DNA from: Anaerobiospirillum sp. NML120448
Lineage (GTDB): Bacteria; Pseudomonadota; Gammaproteobacteria; Enterobacterales; Succinivibrionaceae
DNA length: 64,000 nucleotides
Direction: 5' to 3'
Assembly: GCF_023050945.1 (NCBI RefSeq)
Contig: NZ_JALKIM010000014.1
Location: 1 to 64,000 of the forward strand
Position 1 is the stretch's first letter. Each line of letters begins with the position of its first letter. Under the pieces are notes generated by a model. That model did no database searches. It saw only the letters and a list, made by a program, of their open reading frames with translations, and was not told the DNA's origin. A program made the translations under genes and the position numbers. Shown here in pieces: positions 1 to 9,487 of the stretch.

Positions 1-391
1 GTTTTATGAGAGTCTTAAGATATGTAAGTGCAATAAAGCGTTGCTCTGTATGCCCATACATAAACTTAACAATTCCCATATAGATAGTCTGAATAGACCC
101 ACTGTTATTAAAAAAGCTACGTTGAAGTTCTCTTTTGTAATGAGTAATGATGAAGTGGCTAAGCCCATATTCGACCAGTAGTGATGCATCATCAACTGTT
201 AATTTTTTAGTAATAAGCCCCTGATCAGGAGTGATAGTTCCAATATAGCTTTGAATAAGTACAGGGTAAGATTTGTCTGGTACTCTTTTAGATGAAATCT
301 TAAATAGCTGATAACACCCACGAACGAGTCTTACATCAAACCCCTTGGTTTTATAAGGTTTTGCAAAATCAGGTAATAATTCTTTTCTCAT
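1..391 (-). CDS. Truncated gene at left edge, possible transposase N-terminus
   Basis: An open minus-strand reading frame starts with ATG at 391 and runs off the left edge after 130 codons without a stop. It begins MRKELLPDFAKPYKTKGFD. The early segment has the pattern KISSKRVPDKSYPV, then SYIGTITPDQGLIT. I associate this basic 'strand, then Y-x-G-x-I-T-x-x-G-L-I' opening with IS1634/IS4-like transposases and accessory proteins of insertion sequences, but that is from memory. No DDE catalytic residues fall within the visible part. The upstream side is very AT-rich with no good ribosome binding site. It could equally be an unrelated DNA-binding protein. It reads away from rpsO, so the two are divergent. 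Confidence 0.5.
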   Translation of the reverse strand, partial: MRKELLPDFAKPYKTKGFDVRLVRGCYQLFKISSKRVPDKSYPVLIQSYIGTITPDQGLITKKLTVDDASLLVEYGLSHFIITHYKRELQRSFFNNSGSIQTIYMGIVKFMYGHTEQRFIALTYLKTLIK

Positions 392-717
392 AGTAAGTAT
401 TATATTACAAAGATAATATTTAAAAAAATAGCAAAATGAAACAGAACTACAAGTAATACTTATAGTGACTGTTATGATGACATAAGCTGTTGTATTATAA
501 CTAATACTTTTGTGTTATAGCATAATATAATACAAGGCAGAAATTTTTTGCCCTTATATGGGCTAAAATCGACTATTCTCACGCGTAACTACTAAAAGGC
601 TTATTCATCTGTTGATTTATTGGGCTTATATGGTAAAATTGCCCATCACTTATTGTTACCCTTCCTGAGTTTGTGATCGGAAAGGGCGGATTAATTTTCA
701 CAAAGGAGCAATGCAAA
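392..717. promoter_or_regulatory. Divergent intergenic region and rpsO leader
   Basis: This is the AT-rich spacer between the truncated minus-strand gene and rpsO. A perfect -10 hexamer TATAAT lies at 526-531 without a clear -35 at the usual distance. A small hairpin GCCC-TTATAT-GGGC lies at 550-563. The word CTTATATGG recurs near 624-632, inside a second GGGC...GCCC pair (about 621-643). S15 is known in E. coli to repress its own translation by binding a leader pseudoknot, so these GC arms are candidates for such a site, though I could not fold it. The ribosome binding site AAAGGAG (702-708) belongs to rpsO. Confidence 0.35.
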
Positions 718-987
718 ATGGCATTAACCGTAGAGCAAAAAGCCAAGATCGTTTCTGAGTTTGCACGTGGTGATAAGGACACTGGTTCTGCAGAGGTTCA
801 AATCGCTTTATTAACCTACCGTATCGCTGATTTACAGCCACACTTCCAGGCTAATAAGAAGGATCACCACTCACGTCGTGGCTTGCTCCGCATGGTAGCT
901 CAGCGTCGTCGTCTCTTAGACTACTTAAAGAAGACCGACCACTCTCGCTATGTTGCTATCGTTGAGAAGTTAAAGCTCCGTCGCTAA
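718..987 (+). CDS. rpsO: 30S ribosomal protein S15
   Basis: This is the small-subunit protein that binds the central domain of 16S rRNA and helps nucleate the platform. The product is 89 residues, the standard S15 length, beginning [15 protein letters not shown]. It contains the family signature [14 protein letters not shown] and the basic [20 protein letters not shown] core. I use ATG 718 rather than an upstream GTG at 673. It has AAAGGAG 9 nt upstream and gives the canonical N-terminus, while the longer form adds a non-conserved stretch encoded by the ribosome binding site. A strong terminator follows. pnp lies downstream as in E. coli, but separated by about 600 nt. Confidence 0.98.
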   Translation: MALTVEQKAKIVSEFARGDKDTGSAEVQIALLTYRIADLQPHFQANKKDHHSRRGLLRMVAQRRRLLDYLKKTDHSRYVAIVEKLKLRR

Positions 988-1034
988 GACAAGTTTTAAC
1001 GCTTATGCGTTAGTAATCCTACTTTTAGTAGGAC

Positions 1035-1062
1035 AAAAGGGCGGCCTATGGTCGCCTTTTTT
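1035..1062 (+). terminator. Rho-independent terminator after rpsO
   Basis: A hairpin with arms GGGCGGCC and GGTCGCC (one G-T pair), loop TAT, preceded by AAAA and followed by TTTTTT. It lies 48 nt after the rpsO stop and should uncouple much rpsO transcription from pnp. Confidence 0.85.
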
Positions 1063-1583
1063 GTTGCTTTTTTAGATGAAAATTTCCCAAACCATCTTAA
1101 ACATACTTATCTTCAACAAAAAAAACATGTTAGAGAAAACACACTTTTGCAAAAGTTGTGTGCCTTTAGATGCGGTTTTTCTTATAATGTACGTTTTATT
1201 AGCTAGACTGTCGTGGTTTGGTAGAAATAATTTAAACCACCTAACATGTATATCTGCTCGCAATCATTGGTTAATTGTAGTTAGATTGTGAGGTAAGATA
1301 TAAGTGATTGTTTAGGTTCATATGCTTGATACTTGAATAAGTTCAACTTGAGCTTAGAATTAGCTTAAGTTTGCCTTGCATAACAGGTTTTAGTTACAGA
1401 ATTATTAAGTCGTACATCAAGTGGTGTCTAGTTCCTTAAGATAGGAATAAAGGTAAATAAGACTCTCAGCTTAAGCCATTTATATATGCGACTTTTGTAA
1501 AAAATTATTATTTTTAAAGTAGTTTTACCCAGTTTTGCTCGATTTGTAATAAGCCGTAATTTTCTGGGACTGGAGAATTTTTG
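1063..1583. other. rpsO-pnp intergenic / pnp leader
   Basis: This 520-nt spacer has no convincing gene; the short frames on both strands overlap each other and lack ribosome binding sites. An imperfect hairpin of about 10 bp sits at 1139-1161 (ACACACTTTT-GC-AAAAGTTGTGT, one bulged T). In E. coli the pnp leader is cut by RNase III and autoregulated by PNPase. A stem here could serve that role, but this is inference. The end carries the pnp ribosome binding site TGGAG at 1571-1575. Confidence 0.3.
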
Positions 1584-3740
1584 ATGAATTTACAGCCTAT
1601 CACCCGCACTTTTAAGTATGGTCGCCATACCATTACTTTAGAAACAGGTGCAATTGGTCGTCAGGCAGACTCTGCTGTTCTTGCCTCCATGGACGATACC
1701 ACTGTTTTGGCTACTGTGGTATGTAAGCGCAAAGATGCAGTAGAAGGTCGTGATTTCTTCCCATTAACTGTTAACTATCAAGAGCGTTCTTACGCTGCTG
1801 GTAAGATTCCAGTAAGCTTCTTTAGAAGAGAAGGTCGTGCAAGTGAAGGTGAAACCTTAATTTCTCGCTTGATTGACCGCCCATTACGTCCTCTATTCCC
1901 TGATGGCTTCGTGAACGAAGTTCAGGTGGTAGTAACTGTAATGTCAGCCAACCCAGAAGTTCCAACCGATATTATTTCTATCATTGCTGCTTCTGCTGCT
2001 TTAGCCACCTCTGGTTTACCATGGAATGGCCCATTAGGCGCTGCTCGTGTTGGTTATATCAATGGTCAATACGTTCTCAACCCAATCACCTCTGAGATGG
2101 CCGTGTCAGATCTTGACTTAGTAGTTGCAGGCTCTAAGCAGGCTGTAGTGATGGTTGAGTCTGAGGCTAAGATCCTTCCTGAGGATGTTATGCTCGGTGC
2201 TGTAATGTATGGCCATGAGCAGCAACAGACTGTAATTAATGAAATTGAGGCTTTTAAAGAGCAAGTAAATCGTCCAGTTTGGGATTGGCAAAAGCCACAA
2301 GAGGATCAAGAGTTAGTTCAAACTGTACAGGACTTAGCTCGTGATGCTGTAGGCGAGGCTTTCTACATTGTTGATAAGCTTGAGCGTCAAGAGCGCTTAG
2401 AGGCTATTAGCGAGGAAGTAACCGCCAAGGTAGTTGCAATGAAGGAAGAGTGGGCTGAAATGTCCCAAAAGATTGCTACTATCTTATTTGAGTTAGAGCG
2501 TAATATCGTTCGTGAGCGTATTTTATCTGGTGAAAAGCGTATTGATGGTCGTACTTTACGTATGATTCGTCCTATTACTGTAGCTACTGGTATTTTACCT
2601 CGTGTACACGGTTCTTCCTTATTCACTCGTGGTGAGACTCAGGCTATTGTAGCTTGTACTTTAGGTTCAGAGCGTGATGCTCAAACCTTTGAGGATATGT
2701 CTGGCGTAAGAACTGATCGCTTCATTCTTCACTACAACTTCCCTCCATACTGCGTAGGTGAGACTGGTTTAATTGGTTCTCCAAAGCGTCGTGAAATTGG
2801 TCACGGTCGTTTAGCTAAGCGTGCTTTACGTGCTGTATTACCTGATGCTGAGAAGTTCCCATACACTGTACGTTTAGTATCTGAGATCACCGAGTCTAAC
2901 GGTTCTTCTTCCATGGCTTCCGTATGTGGTGGCTCTTTAGCTTTATTTGCCGCAGGCGTTCCATGCTCTGCTGCTGTAGCTGGTATTGCTATGGGCTTAG
3001 TTAAGGAAGGTGATCGTGTAGCCGTACTTACCGACATTATGGGTGATGAGGATCACTTAGGTGATATGGACTTTAAGGTAGCAGGTACTACCGAAGGTGT
3101 AACTGCACTTCAGATGGATATTAAGACCGATGGCATTACTCGTGAGATTATGCAACAGGCCTTAACTGATGCCCACGCTGCTCGTATCCACTTACTTAAG
3201 ATCATGAGCTCTGCTATGCCTGAGCCTGAGACTACCTTATCTCCATTTGCCCCACGTATGGTAATGATTAACATCGCTCCTGATAAGGTCAAGGATGTTA
3301 TTGGTAAGGGTGGTGCTAATATTCGCTCTATCCAGGCTGATACTAATACCGCTATTGATTTAAGCGATGATGGCTCTGTACGTATTGCTGCCTCCTCTGA
3401 GGCCGATGCAAAGGCTGCTATTGCTCGTATTCAAGAGCTTACCGCTGATGTAGAGGTAGGTCATGATTATATTGGTAAGGTAGTTCGTATCACCGAGTTT
3501 GGTGCTTTCGTTAACATCTTACCTGGTCGTGACGGCTTAGTTCACGTATCTCAAATTGCTGATGAGCGTGTTACCAATGTAGCTGACTACTTACGTGTAG
3601 GCGACAATGTAAAGGTTCGTGTTTTAGGTGTTGATGAGAGCAATGGTCGCATTCGTCTTTCTATTAGAGCTTGCTTACAAGATGCAGCTCAGGAAGAAGG
3701 CGAGGCTGTTGAAGAAATGCCAGAGCAAGACAACGAATAA
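1584..3740 (+). CDS. pnp: Polyribonucleotide nucleotidyltransferase (PNPase)
   Basis: This 3'-5' phosphorolytic exoribonuclease is the trimeric core of mRNA decay. The 718-residue product has the full architecture: a first RNase PH domain (about 10-140), a helical linker, a second RNase PH domain (about 310-540), a KH domain with [14 protein letters not shown] (about 565) and a C-terminal S1 domain ([20 protein letters not shown], about 630-700). The second core shows the catalytic-domain signature [22 protein letters not shown] 1584 is chosen over the adjacent TTG 1581 because TGGAG is 8 nt upstream. The acidic C-terminal end ([15 protein letters not shown]) is typical and may contact partners. 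A terminator follows. Confidence 0.98.
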   Translation: MNLQPITRTFKYGRHTITLETGAIGRQADSAVLASMDDTTVLATVVCKRKDAVEGRDFFPLTVNYQERSYAAGKIPVSFFRREGRASEGETLISRLIDRPLRPLFPDGFVNEVQVVVTVMSANPEVPTDIISIIAASAALATSGLPWNGPLGAARVGYINGQYVLNPITSEMAVSDLDLVVAGSKQAVVMVESEAKILPEDVMLGAVMYGHEQQQTVINEIEAFKEQVNRPVWDWQKPQEDQELVQTVQDLARDAVGEAFYIVDKLERQERLEAISEEVTAKVVAMKEEWAEMSQKIATILFELERNIVRERILSGEKRIDGRTLRMIRPITVATGILPRVHGSSLFTRGETQAIVACTLGSERDAQTFEDMSGVRTDRFILHYNFPPYCVGETGLIGSPKRREIGHGRLAKRALRAVLPDAEKFPYTVRLVSEITESNGSSSMASVCGGSLALFAAGVPCSAAVAGIAMGLVKEGDRVAVLTDIMGDEDHLGDMDFKVAGTTEGVTALQMDIKTDGITREIMQQALTDAHAARIHLLKIMSSAMPEPETTLSPFAPRMVMINIAPDKVKDVIGKGGANIRSIQADTNTAIDLSDDGSVRIAASSEADAKAAIARIQELTADVEVGHDYIGKVVRITEFGAFVNILPGRDGLVHVSQIADERVTNVADYLRVGDNVKVRVLGVDESNGRIRLSIRACLQDAAQEEGEAVEEMPEQDNE

Positions 3741-3787
3741 TTTGCGCTAGCAATACAAGCCCAGAGGCCACAAGGCATCTGGGCCTA

Positions 3788-3825
3788 AAAAAAGCCCAGG
3801 GCCCTAAGCCTTTGGGCTTTTTTTA
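3788..3825 (+). terminator. Rho-independent terminator after pnp
   Basis: Arms AAAGCCCA and TGGGCTTT enclose a GC-rich loop and are followed by a run of seven T. It ends the pnp transcript. Confidence 0.85.
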
Positions 3826-4668
3826 TGGGCGCTCCCTCAAGGCCCAGGCTCAGGCCCAGGGCTTACCCTGGGTCTTGGACTGGCTGAGGCCATGGGCCAT
3901 GAGCCTATGAGCCCTGGCCATGGGCCTTGCTTGTCCTAGCGCAATGCGCTAGGGCTATGATGGAACTAGGCATTGGCTTATAAATGCTAAAGTTAAGTAG
4001 GATTTTAGTTTTTGCTTGGGGGTTATTAATAATAATTATGAACATAAATGGTGCATAATTGACTGTTGCCTGTCATTAGTATTTAATAGTGATTTTTTTA
4101 AAATTTTATGGTTATGAGCTCTTTGGAGCCAAAATACTAGTTTTTTTGACTATTTTTTAGGAATTTTGAGTGATTATTATTTTGGGGCAAGACTAATAAA
4201 ATAGTGCACCAAAATTAAATTTGCTGAAATAAGAACAAAAATAGTGCAAACTAGGAAGACTTAGTATAGGTTAGAGCTATGTTTAAGGTTAATAAGAACC
4301 TTTTTAGTGCTTTAAACCGCCATTGCTAAGTTTGATATCACTAGTTAGGTGATGCACTATCCCTTTAGGTGGTAACGTCCTTTAAGGGGTAACAATAGGT
4401 AGTATGTTTTAGTCAGTGCTAACTTTTGGTTAGTAAGCATATTAGGCTTTAGAAATAAAACCATATAAGCTTAAAAAAACAAACAGAAAGTAGGTAGGAT
4501 TGCTGACTCTACAACCTAGTTTCCATGAGGCTTAATTATCATTAATGATGGCTAAGCATTAAGCTCTTAATCTTTAGAGCAAATTACCAAGGCAGCTTCG
4601 CTAAATGATAGCTATCACTTTAGTGATGTAGAGTTTGCTTTCTTGTTTATTTTTAGGGAACCTTAGCT
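3826..4668. other. Intergenic region with GC-rich repeat island and NSS leader
   Basis: The first 130 nt (about 3833-3958) are unusually GC-rich. They are built of repeated words: AGGCCC/AGGCTC in a 6-nt rhythm, then GGCCATGGGCC-type palindromes. After that the sequence is AT-rich with no supportable ORF. Two short palindromes lie near the transporter start: ATCATTAATGAT (about 4537-4548) and ATCACT-TT-AGTGAT (4614-4627). They are candidate operators for the first symporter, with no known matching regulator. Confidence 0.35.
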
Positions 4669-6054
4669 ATGGCAACCCGTGAACATTTCTCTTCACGATT
4701 AGGCTTTTTACTTATTGCCGCAGGATGTGCAATTGGTTTAGGCAATGTATGGCGCTTTCCTTATATTGTTGGTCAATATGGTGGCGCAATTTTCGTTCTT
4801 ATCTATGTGTTTTTCTTAGTAGCCTTTGGTCTGCCATTATTGATGATGGAATTGGCCGTAGGTCGTGCTTCTCGTCGTTCTTTAGCTTTGTCTTTTGAAG
4901 AGTTAGCTCCTAAAGGTACTAAGTGGCATTTAAACAAGTATTGGATGATTTCTGGCAACTATGTGCTCATGTCCTTTTATAGCGTGATCACAGGCTGGAT
5001 GCTTTACTATTGTGTAAAGGGCTTTACTGGCGAGTTTGGTGTCAATGCTGATGCTGCTAAGGCAGGTGAGGCTTTTGGTCATATGCTCTCATCTCCATCT
5101 GATATGTTGATGAACATGTTAGCCGTGGTTGCAGTTGCTTTTGGTGTTTGTGCCCTAGGTTTAAGAAAGGGTGTAGAGCGTGTAACCAAGCCATTAATGA
5201 TTGTATTATTTGGTTTATTAATTTTCTTAGCTTTACGTTCTTTCACTTTAGAGGGCTTTAGTGCTGGTATTGAGTACTACTTAAAGCCTGATATCTCTAA
5301 GATTACTAATGGTGGCATTTCTCGTGTTATTGAGGTGCTATCTGCTGCTATGGCTCAGGCATTCTTTACCTTATCTATTGGTATTGGTGCTATCCAGATC
5401 TTTGGTACCTACATGAACTCCAAGCAGACCTTAGCCTCTGAGGGCTTAAGCATCTTAGCTTTGGATACCACTGTAGCTTTATTATCTGGTTTAGTAATCT
5501 TCCCAGCTTGCTTTACTTATGCTGTAGAGCCTGGTCAGGGTCCTGGTTTAATCTTTGTTACTTTAGTATCTGTGTTCTCTCATATGGAAAATGGCGCTAT
5601 TTGGGGCGGCTTCTTCTTTATGTTTATGTTATTTGCTGCTTTATCTACTTTAATTGCAGTATTTGAGAACATTATTGCTATTTCCATGGAATTATTTACC
5701 ACCTCACGTCGTCGTGCAGTGCTCGGCAACTTTGTGGTTATTTTAATTATTGCTCTTCCATGTGTATTTGGCTTTAACCACTTATCCTTTATTCACCCTC
5801 TAGGTGGTGAGTCCTCTATCTTAGATTTAGAAGACTTCATTATTTCTTATAACATCCTTCCTTTTGGTGCCTTAGTTTACGCTGCATTTGTAACTTGGCG
5901 CACTGGTTGGGGTTATGAGAATTTCTTGAAGGAGTGTAATACTGGTAGTGGTATCAAGATGCCAGCATGGGGCGTTAACTACTATCGTTACATTGTTCCA
6001 GTAGTAATTTTCTTACTAATTATGAATTGCTATTACAGCGTATTTTTCTCTTAA
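4669..6054 (+). CDS. Na+-dependent amino-acid symporter, NSS family (copy 1)
   Basis: This inner-membrane carrier couples Na+ entry to substrate uptake. Its 461 residues carry the NSS/SNF hallmark in TM1, GCAIGLGNVWRFPY, then GQYGGAIFVLIY and a conserved helix ending MELAVGRASRRS. The TM6 unwound segment is FFTLSIGIGA. TM8 has the Na2-site-like AALSTLIAVFEN. About 11-12 hydrophobic helices can be followed, the size of bacterial LeuT, Tyt1 and MhsT relatives. The position equivalent to LeuT Phe259 is Ile here. The substrate is probably an amino acid, but its identity cannot be read from the sequence. It is the first of three tandem paralogues, each with its own ribosome binding site (TAGGGA here). 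Confidence 0.93.
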   Translation: MATREHFSSRLGFLLIAAGCAIGLGNVWRFPYIVGQYGGAIFVLIYVFFLVAFGLPLLMMELAVGRASRRSLALSFEELAPKGTKWHLNKYWMISGNYVLMSFYSVITGWMLYYCVKGFTGEFGVNADAAKAGEAFGHMLSSPSDMLMNMLAVVAVAFGVCALGLRKGVERVTKPLMIVLFGLLIFLALRSFTLEGFSAGIEYYLKPDISKITNGGISRVIEVLSAAMAQAFFTLSIGIGAIQIFGTYMNSKQTLASEGLSILALDTTVALLSGLVIFPACFTYAVEPGQGPGLIFVTLVSVFSHMENGAIWGGFFFMFMLFAALSTLIAVFENIIAISMELFTTSRRRAVLGNFVVILIIALPCVFGFNHLSFIHPLGGESSILDLEDFIISYNILPFGALVYAAFVTWRTGWGYENFLKECNTGSGIKMPAWGVNYYRYIVPVVIFLLIMNCYYSVFFS

Positions 6055-6191
6055 AAATAGTAGTTATTAACTGATCTTGTCTTAATAGAGGCCCTTGTCC
6101 AGTTAATACTGCCAGGGGCTTTCAAGCTTTTAAAGATCAGTACTCTAACAAGCCTGATTAATTTGGCTTGCTAATTTAGGATTTAATATTT

Positions 6192-7562
6192 ATGGCCAGA
6201 GAACAGTTCTCATCACGTTTAGGTTTCTTGTTGATCGCAGCTGGATGTGCAATTGGCTTGGGTAATGTATGGCGTTTCCCTTATATTACCGGTCAATACG
6301 GCGGTGCGATCTTCGTCCTAATCTATCTGTGCTTCCTATTTTTAATAGGTATTCCTTTACTTACCATGGAGCTTTCCGTAGGTCGAGCTTCACGCCGTAG
6401 CTTAGGTAAGTCATTTGAGGAGTTAACCCCAGGTAGTAAGTGGCGCCTAAACAAGTTCTGGATGATTCCTGGCAACTATATCTTGATGTCTTTCTACTCT
6501 TTAGTAACAGGCTGGATGCTTTATTACATGCTAAAGGTAGGATCAGGCAATGTTGAAGTAAACATTACTCAAGCTCAAGCTGGAGCCATTTTTAATAACT
6601 TATTAGCATCTCCTAATGTGATGTTAATGTGTACTGTATTTGTAGTGGTTCTTGCTTTTAGCGTCTGTGCTTTTGGTTTAAAAAGAGGTGTAGAGCGTAT
6701 TACTAAGCCAATGATGCTCATGCTTTTTGGTTTATTAATTTTCTTAGCCGCTCGCTCTTTTACCTTACCAGGTTTTTCAGAGGGTGTTTCCTACTACCTC
6801 ATGCCTAACTTTGAAAATATGCAAAAGAGCGGTATTTTAAATGCCCTTTCTGCTGCTATGGGTCAGGCATTCTTTACTTTAGGTTTAGGTGTAGGTTCTA
6901 TCCAAATTTTCGGTTCCTATATGAGCCGTGATTACTCTTTAGGCTATGAGGCCTTTACCATTACCTTGCTCGATACTACGGTAGCTTTATTAGCAGGTTT
7001 AGTAATTTTCCCTGCATGTTTTAGCTATGCTGTAGAGCCAGGTCAGGGCCCAGGCTTAATTTTCGTAACCTTAGTAACTGTATTTTCTAATATGGAATAC
7101 GGTGCTATTTGGGGCGGAATTTTCTTCTTATTTATGCTCTTTGCTGCCATGTCTACTTTAATTGCAGTATTTGAGAATATCATCGCTATTACTATTGAGG
7201 TCTTTAATGTCTCTCGTGTTAAGTCAGTAGTAATTAATTGCGTGGCTATCTTGTTATTAGGCTTGCCTTGTATGTATGGCTATAACTACTTATCAGATAT
7301 CCATCCTTTAGGCGGTGAGTCCACTATTTTAGACACCTATGACTTTATCTTAAGCAATAACATTTTACCTTTTGGTACCACTTGTTATGTGCTTTACATT
7401 ACCTTAAAGCGTGGTTGGGGCTTTGATAATTACTTAAAAGAGACCAACCATGGTAAGGGCTTAAAAATTCCAAAGGCAGCCTTTAACTATTATCGTTTTA
7501 TCTTGCCAGTAGTTATCTGTGCCTTATTTATCCAAGGTTATGTAGGTGTTTTTGGTAAGTAA
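6192..7562 (+). CDS. Na+-dependent amino-acid symporter, NSS family (copy 2)
   Basis: This second NSS carrier of 456 residues is clearly paralogous to its neighbours. The N-terminus is nearly identical (SSRLGFLLIAAGCAIGLGNV). The loops diverge, notably the extracellular segment after TM3 (VGSGNVEVNITQAQAG). In TM6 the sequence is FFTLGLGVGS, so the LeuT Ser256-equivalent is Gly and the Phe259-equivalent is Val. This suggests a differently shaped substrate pocket from copy 1. ATG 6192 follows TTAGGA by about 10 nt. The gap from copy 1 is 137 nt with no terminator, so co-transcription is possible. The substrate is unknown. Confidence 0.93.
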   Translation: MAREQFSSRLGFLLIAAGCAIGLGNVWRFPYITGQYGGAIFVLIYLCFLFLIGIPLLTMELSVGRASRRSLGKSFEELTPGSKWRLNKFWMIPGNYILMSFYSLVTGWMLYYMLKVGSGNVEVNITQAQAGAIFNNLLASPNVMLMCTVFVVVLAFSVCAFGLKRGVERITKPMMLMLFGLLIFLAARSFTLPGFSEGVSYYLMPNFENMQKSGILNALSAAMGQAFFTLGLGVGSIQIFGSYMSRDYSLGYEAFTITLLDTTVALLAGLVIFPACFSYAVEPGQGPGLIFVTLVTVFSNMEYGAIWGGIFFLFMLFAAMSTLIAVFENIIAITIEVFNVSRVKSVVINCVAILLLGLPCMYGYNYLSDIHPLGGESTILDTYDFILSNNILPFGTTCYVLYITLKRGWGFDNYLKETNHGKGLKIPKAAFNYYRFILPVVICALFIQGYVGVFGK

Positions 7563-7846
7563 CAGATTTTAAGAGCTCCTTTATTTAAGGCAATTGAGAT
7601 TAAAGTTCCTTAAAGATTGAGACTCTTCAAATCTGGCCTAAGGTTTTTGCTAGGTAGCTTAAACCTTAGGTCAGCTTAATAAGCAGACATAGTAATTGGC
7701 CTGTTAAAGCTAGTTATATGTTGTTAGTCAATGTGGGCAGATGGTGAGTAATAACACTTTTGCTCGTAGGAGGCTTGATAGTAGGGCTTAACCTTAAAAG
7801 GCAGAGCTCAAAGCCTGATTAAGCTCTATTACTCAAAGGAGTTTAT

Positions 7847-9223
7847 ATGTCTCAACGCGAACAATTTTCCTCGCGCTTAGGCTTCCTGCTTATTGCTGCA
7901 GGATGTGCAATTGGTCTTGGTAACGTTTGGCGCTTCCCTTATATTACAGGTCAGTATGGTGGTGCTATCTTTGTTATCATGTACCTCTTTTTCCTGCTTT
8001 TACTAGGCGTACCTTTATTAACTTTAGAGCTCTCTGTAGGTCGTGCTTCACGTCGTTCAGTTGCTCGTGCTTTTGAAATTTTAGAAAAGCCAGGTTCTAA
8101 GTGGCACTGGAATAAGTTTTGGATGATTCCAGGTAGCTATGTTTTAATGTCTTTCTATGGCGTTATTACTGGTTGGCTGCTCTATTATTGCTTACGTACC
8201 GCTACTGGCTTCTTCCCAGCAGGAACCACTCAAGAGCAAGCTATTATGCGCTTTGATGAGCTGCTAGCTAATCCATACATTATGTTTGTATGCATGATGA
8301 CAGTGGCTGTGGTGGCATTCTCTATTGTTGCTTTAGGTGTGGTTAAAGGTGTTGAGCGTATCACCAAGCCTATGATGCTAGTGCTCTTTGCGCTGCTTAT
8401 TTTCATGGCTATACGCTCTGTATCGCTACCAGGTTTTACTGAGGGTATTTCCTATTACTTAAACCCATCATGGGACAGCGTGCAACAACATGGCTTCTTA
8501 CAGGCTGTGTGGGCTGCTATGGGTCAGGTGTTCTTTACTCTTTCTGTAGGTCAGGGCTCCATTGAGATCTTTGGTACCTACATGGATAAGCGCCACTCCT
8601 TGACCTCTGAGGCTATCTTAATCTGTATTTTAGATACTACCGTAGCTCTCTTAGCTGGCTTCGTTATTTTCCCTGCTTGCTTTAGCTATGATGTAGAGCC
8701 AGGCCAAGGCCCAAGCTTATTGTTTGTTACCTTAACCACTGTATTCTCTAACATGGAATTTGGCCTCTTCTGGGGTAGCTTATTCTTCATGTTCATGCTC
8801 TTTGCTGCCTTGTCTACCTTGATTGCAGTATTTGAGAGTATTATCTCGATGACGATGGACTTGTTTGCCGTATCGAGATTAAAAGCAGTGCTGTATAACT
8901 TTATTATTATTACCTTAATGTCCATTCCATGTGTCTTAGGCTTTAATGTGCTCTCAGACATTCATCCTTTAGGTGGCAACTCCACTATTATGGATTTACA
9001 GGACTTTATCGTATCTAATAACGTATTACCAATTGGTTCTTTAGTGTTCTTACTCTTTATTACTGCTAAGACTGGTATGGGCTTCAAGCGCTACCGTGAG
9101 GAGTGTAATACTGGTAGTGGTCCAAAGATTCCAGCTTGGACTATTTGGTACTTTAAGTATGTGCTCCCTGTAGTTATTACTGTGATTTTATTAGTAGGTT
9201 ACTACAATATTTTCTTAGCCTAA
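7847..9223 (+). CDS. Na+-dependent amino-acid symporter, NSS family (copy 3)
   Basis: This third tandem NSS carrier has 458 residues and the TM1 signature GCAIGLGNVWRFPY. It is the most divergent in TM6: FFTLSVGQGS places Gln where LeuT has the gating Phe259. A polar side chain there is unusual and hints at a different, possibly more polar, substrate. TM8 reads AALSTLIAVFES. The start is well supported by AAAGGAG at 7835-7841. It lies 284 nt after copy 2 and is followed by a strong terminator, so it ends the cluster. Function is inferred from family; specificity is not known. Confidence 0.93.
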   Translation: MSQREQFSSRLGFLLIAAGCAIGLGNVWRFPYITGQYGGAIFVIMYLFFLLLLGVPLLTLELSVGRASRRSVARAFEILEKPGSKWHWNKFWMIPGSYVLMSFYGVITGWLLYYCLRTATGFFPAGTTQEQAIMRFDELLANPYIMFVCMMTVAVVAFSIVALGVVKGVERITKPMMLVLFALLIFMAIRSVSLPGFTEGISYYLNPSWDSVQQHGFLQAVWAAMGQVFFTLSVGQGSIEIFGTYMDKRHSLTSEAILICILDTTVALLAGFVIFPACFSYDVEPGQGPSLLFVTLTTVFSNMEFGLFWGSLFFMFMLFAALSTLIAVFESIISMTMDLFAVSRLKAVLYNFIIITLMSIPCVLGFNVLSDIHPLGGNSTIMDLQDFIVSNNVLPIGSLVFLLFITAKTGMGFKRYREECNTGSGPKIPAWTIWYFKYVLPVVITVILLVGYYNIFLA

Positions 9224-9252
9224 CAAAACACTAATTTCTTCTTATTAAGATT

Positions 9253-9293
9253 AAGCCCCTTTTCGGATCATTGAACCGTTAAGGGGCTTTTTG
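9253..9293 (+). terminator. Terminator closing the NSS transporter cluster
   Basis: Arms AAGCCCCTT and AAGGGGCTT with an inner CGG...CCG extension, followed by TTTTT. Confidence 0.85.
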
Positions 9294-9371
9294 TTAAAAA
9301 CTATAAATTAGTACTATTATTTTGGTATTAAATACCTGAACTGTGACAAATATGCAAAAAAATTGTTGGTT

Positions 9372-9404
9372 TTAACTGATCACATATTAATAATTGATCG
9401 TTAA
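9372..9404. promoter_or_regulatory. Dyad upstream of the transglycosylase gene
   Basis: An interrupted inverted repeat: TTAAC-T-GATCA on the left and TGATC-G-TTAA on the right, about 90 nt before the slt start. It could be an operator or just a weak stem; no known factor is assigned. Confidence 0.25.
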
Positions 9405-9487
9405 AATATGGCTTTGTGTGTTAGTTTAAGCAACAACATACATTCTTGTACCAAAGAGATTTTAAGGCGCACATCTAGGAGTTGTTG

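Noticed and set aside
1072-1291. Overlapping small frames on both strands between rpsO and pnp
   Set aside because: No ribosome binding sites, no family resemblance, and they overlap a probable leader hairpin.
4669-9223. Assembly duplication causing three NSS genes
   Set aside because: The three copies differ along most of their length and have different spacers and ribosome binding sites, so they are true paralogues.
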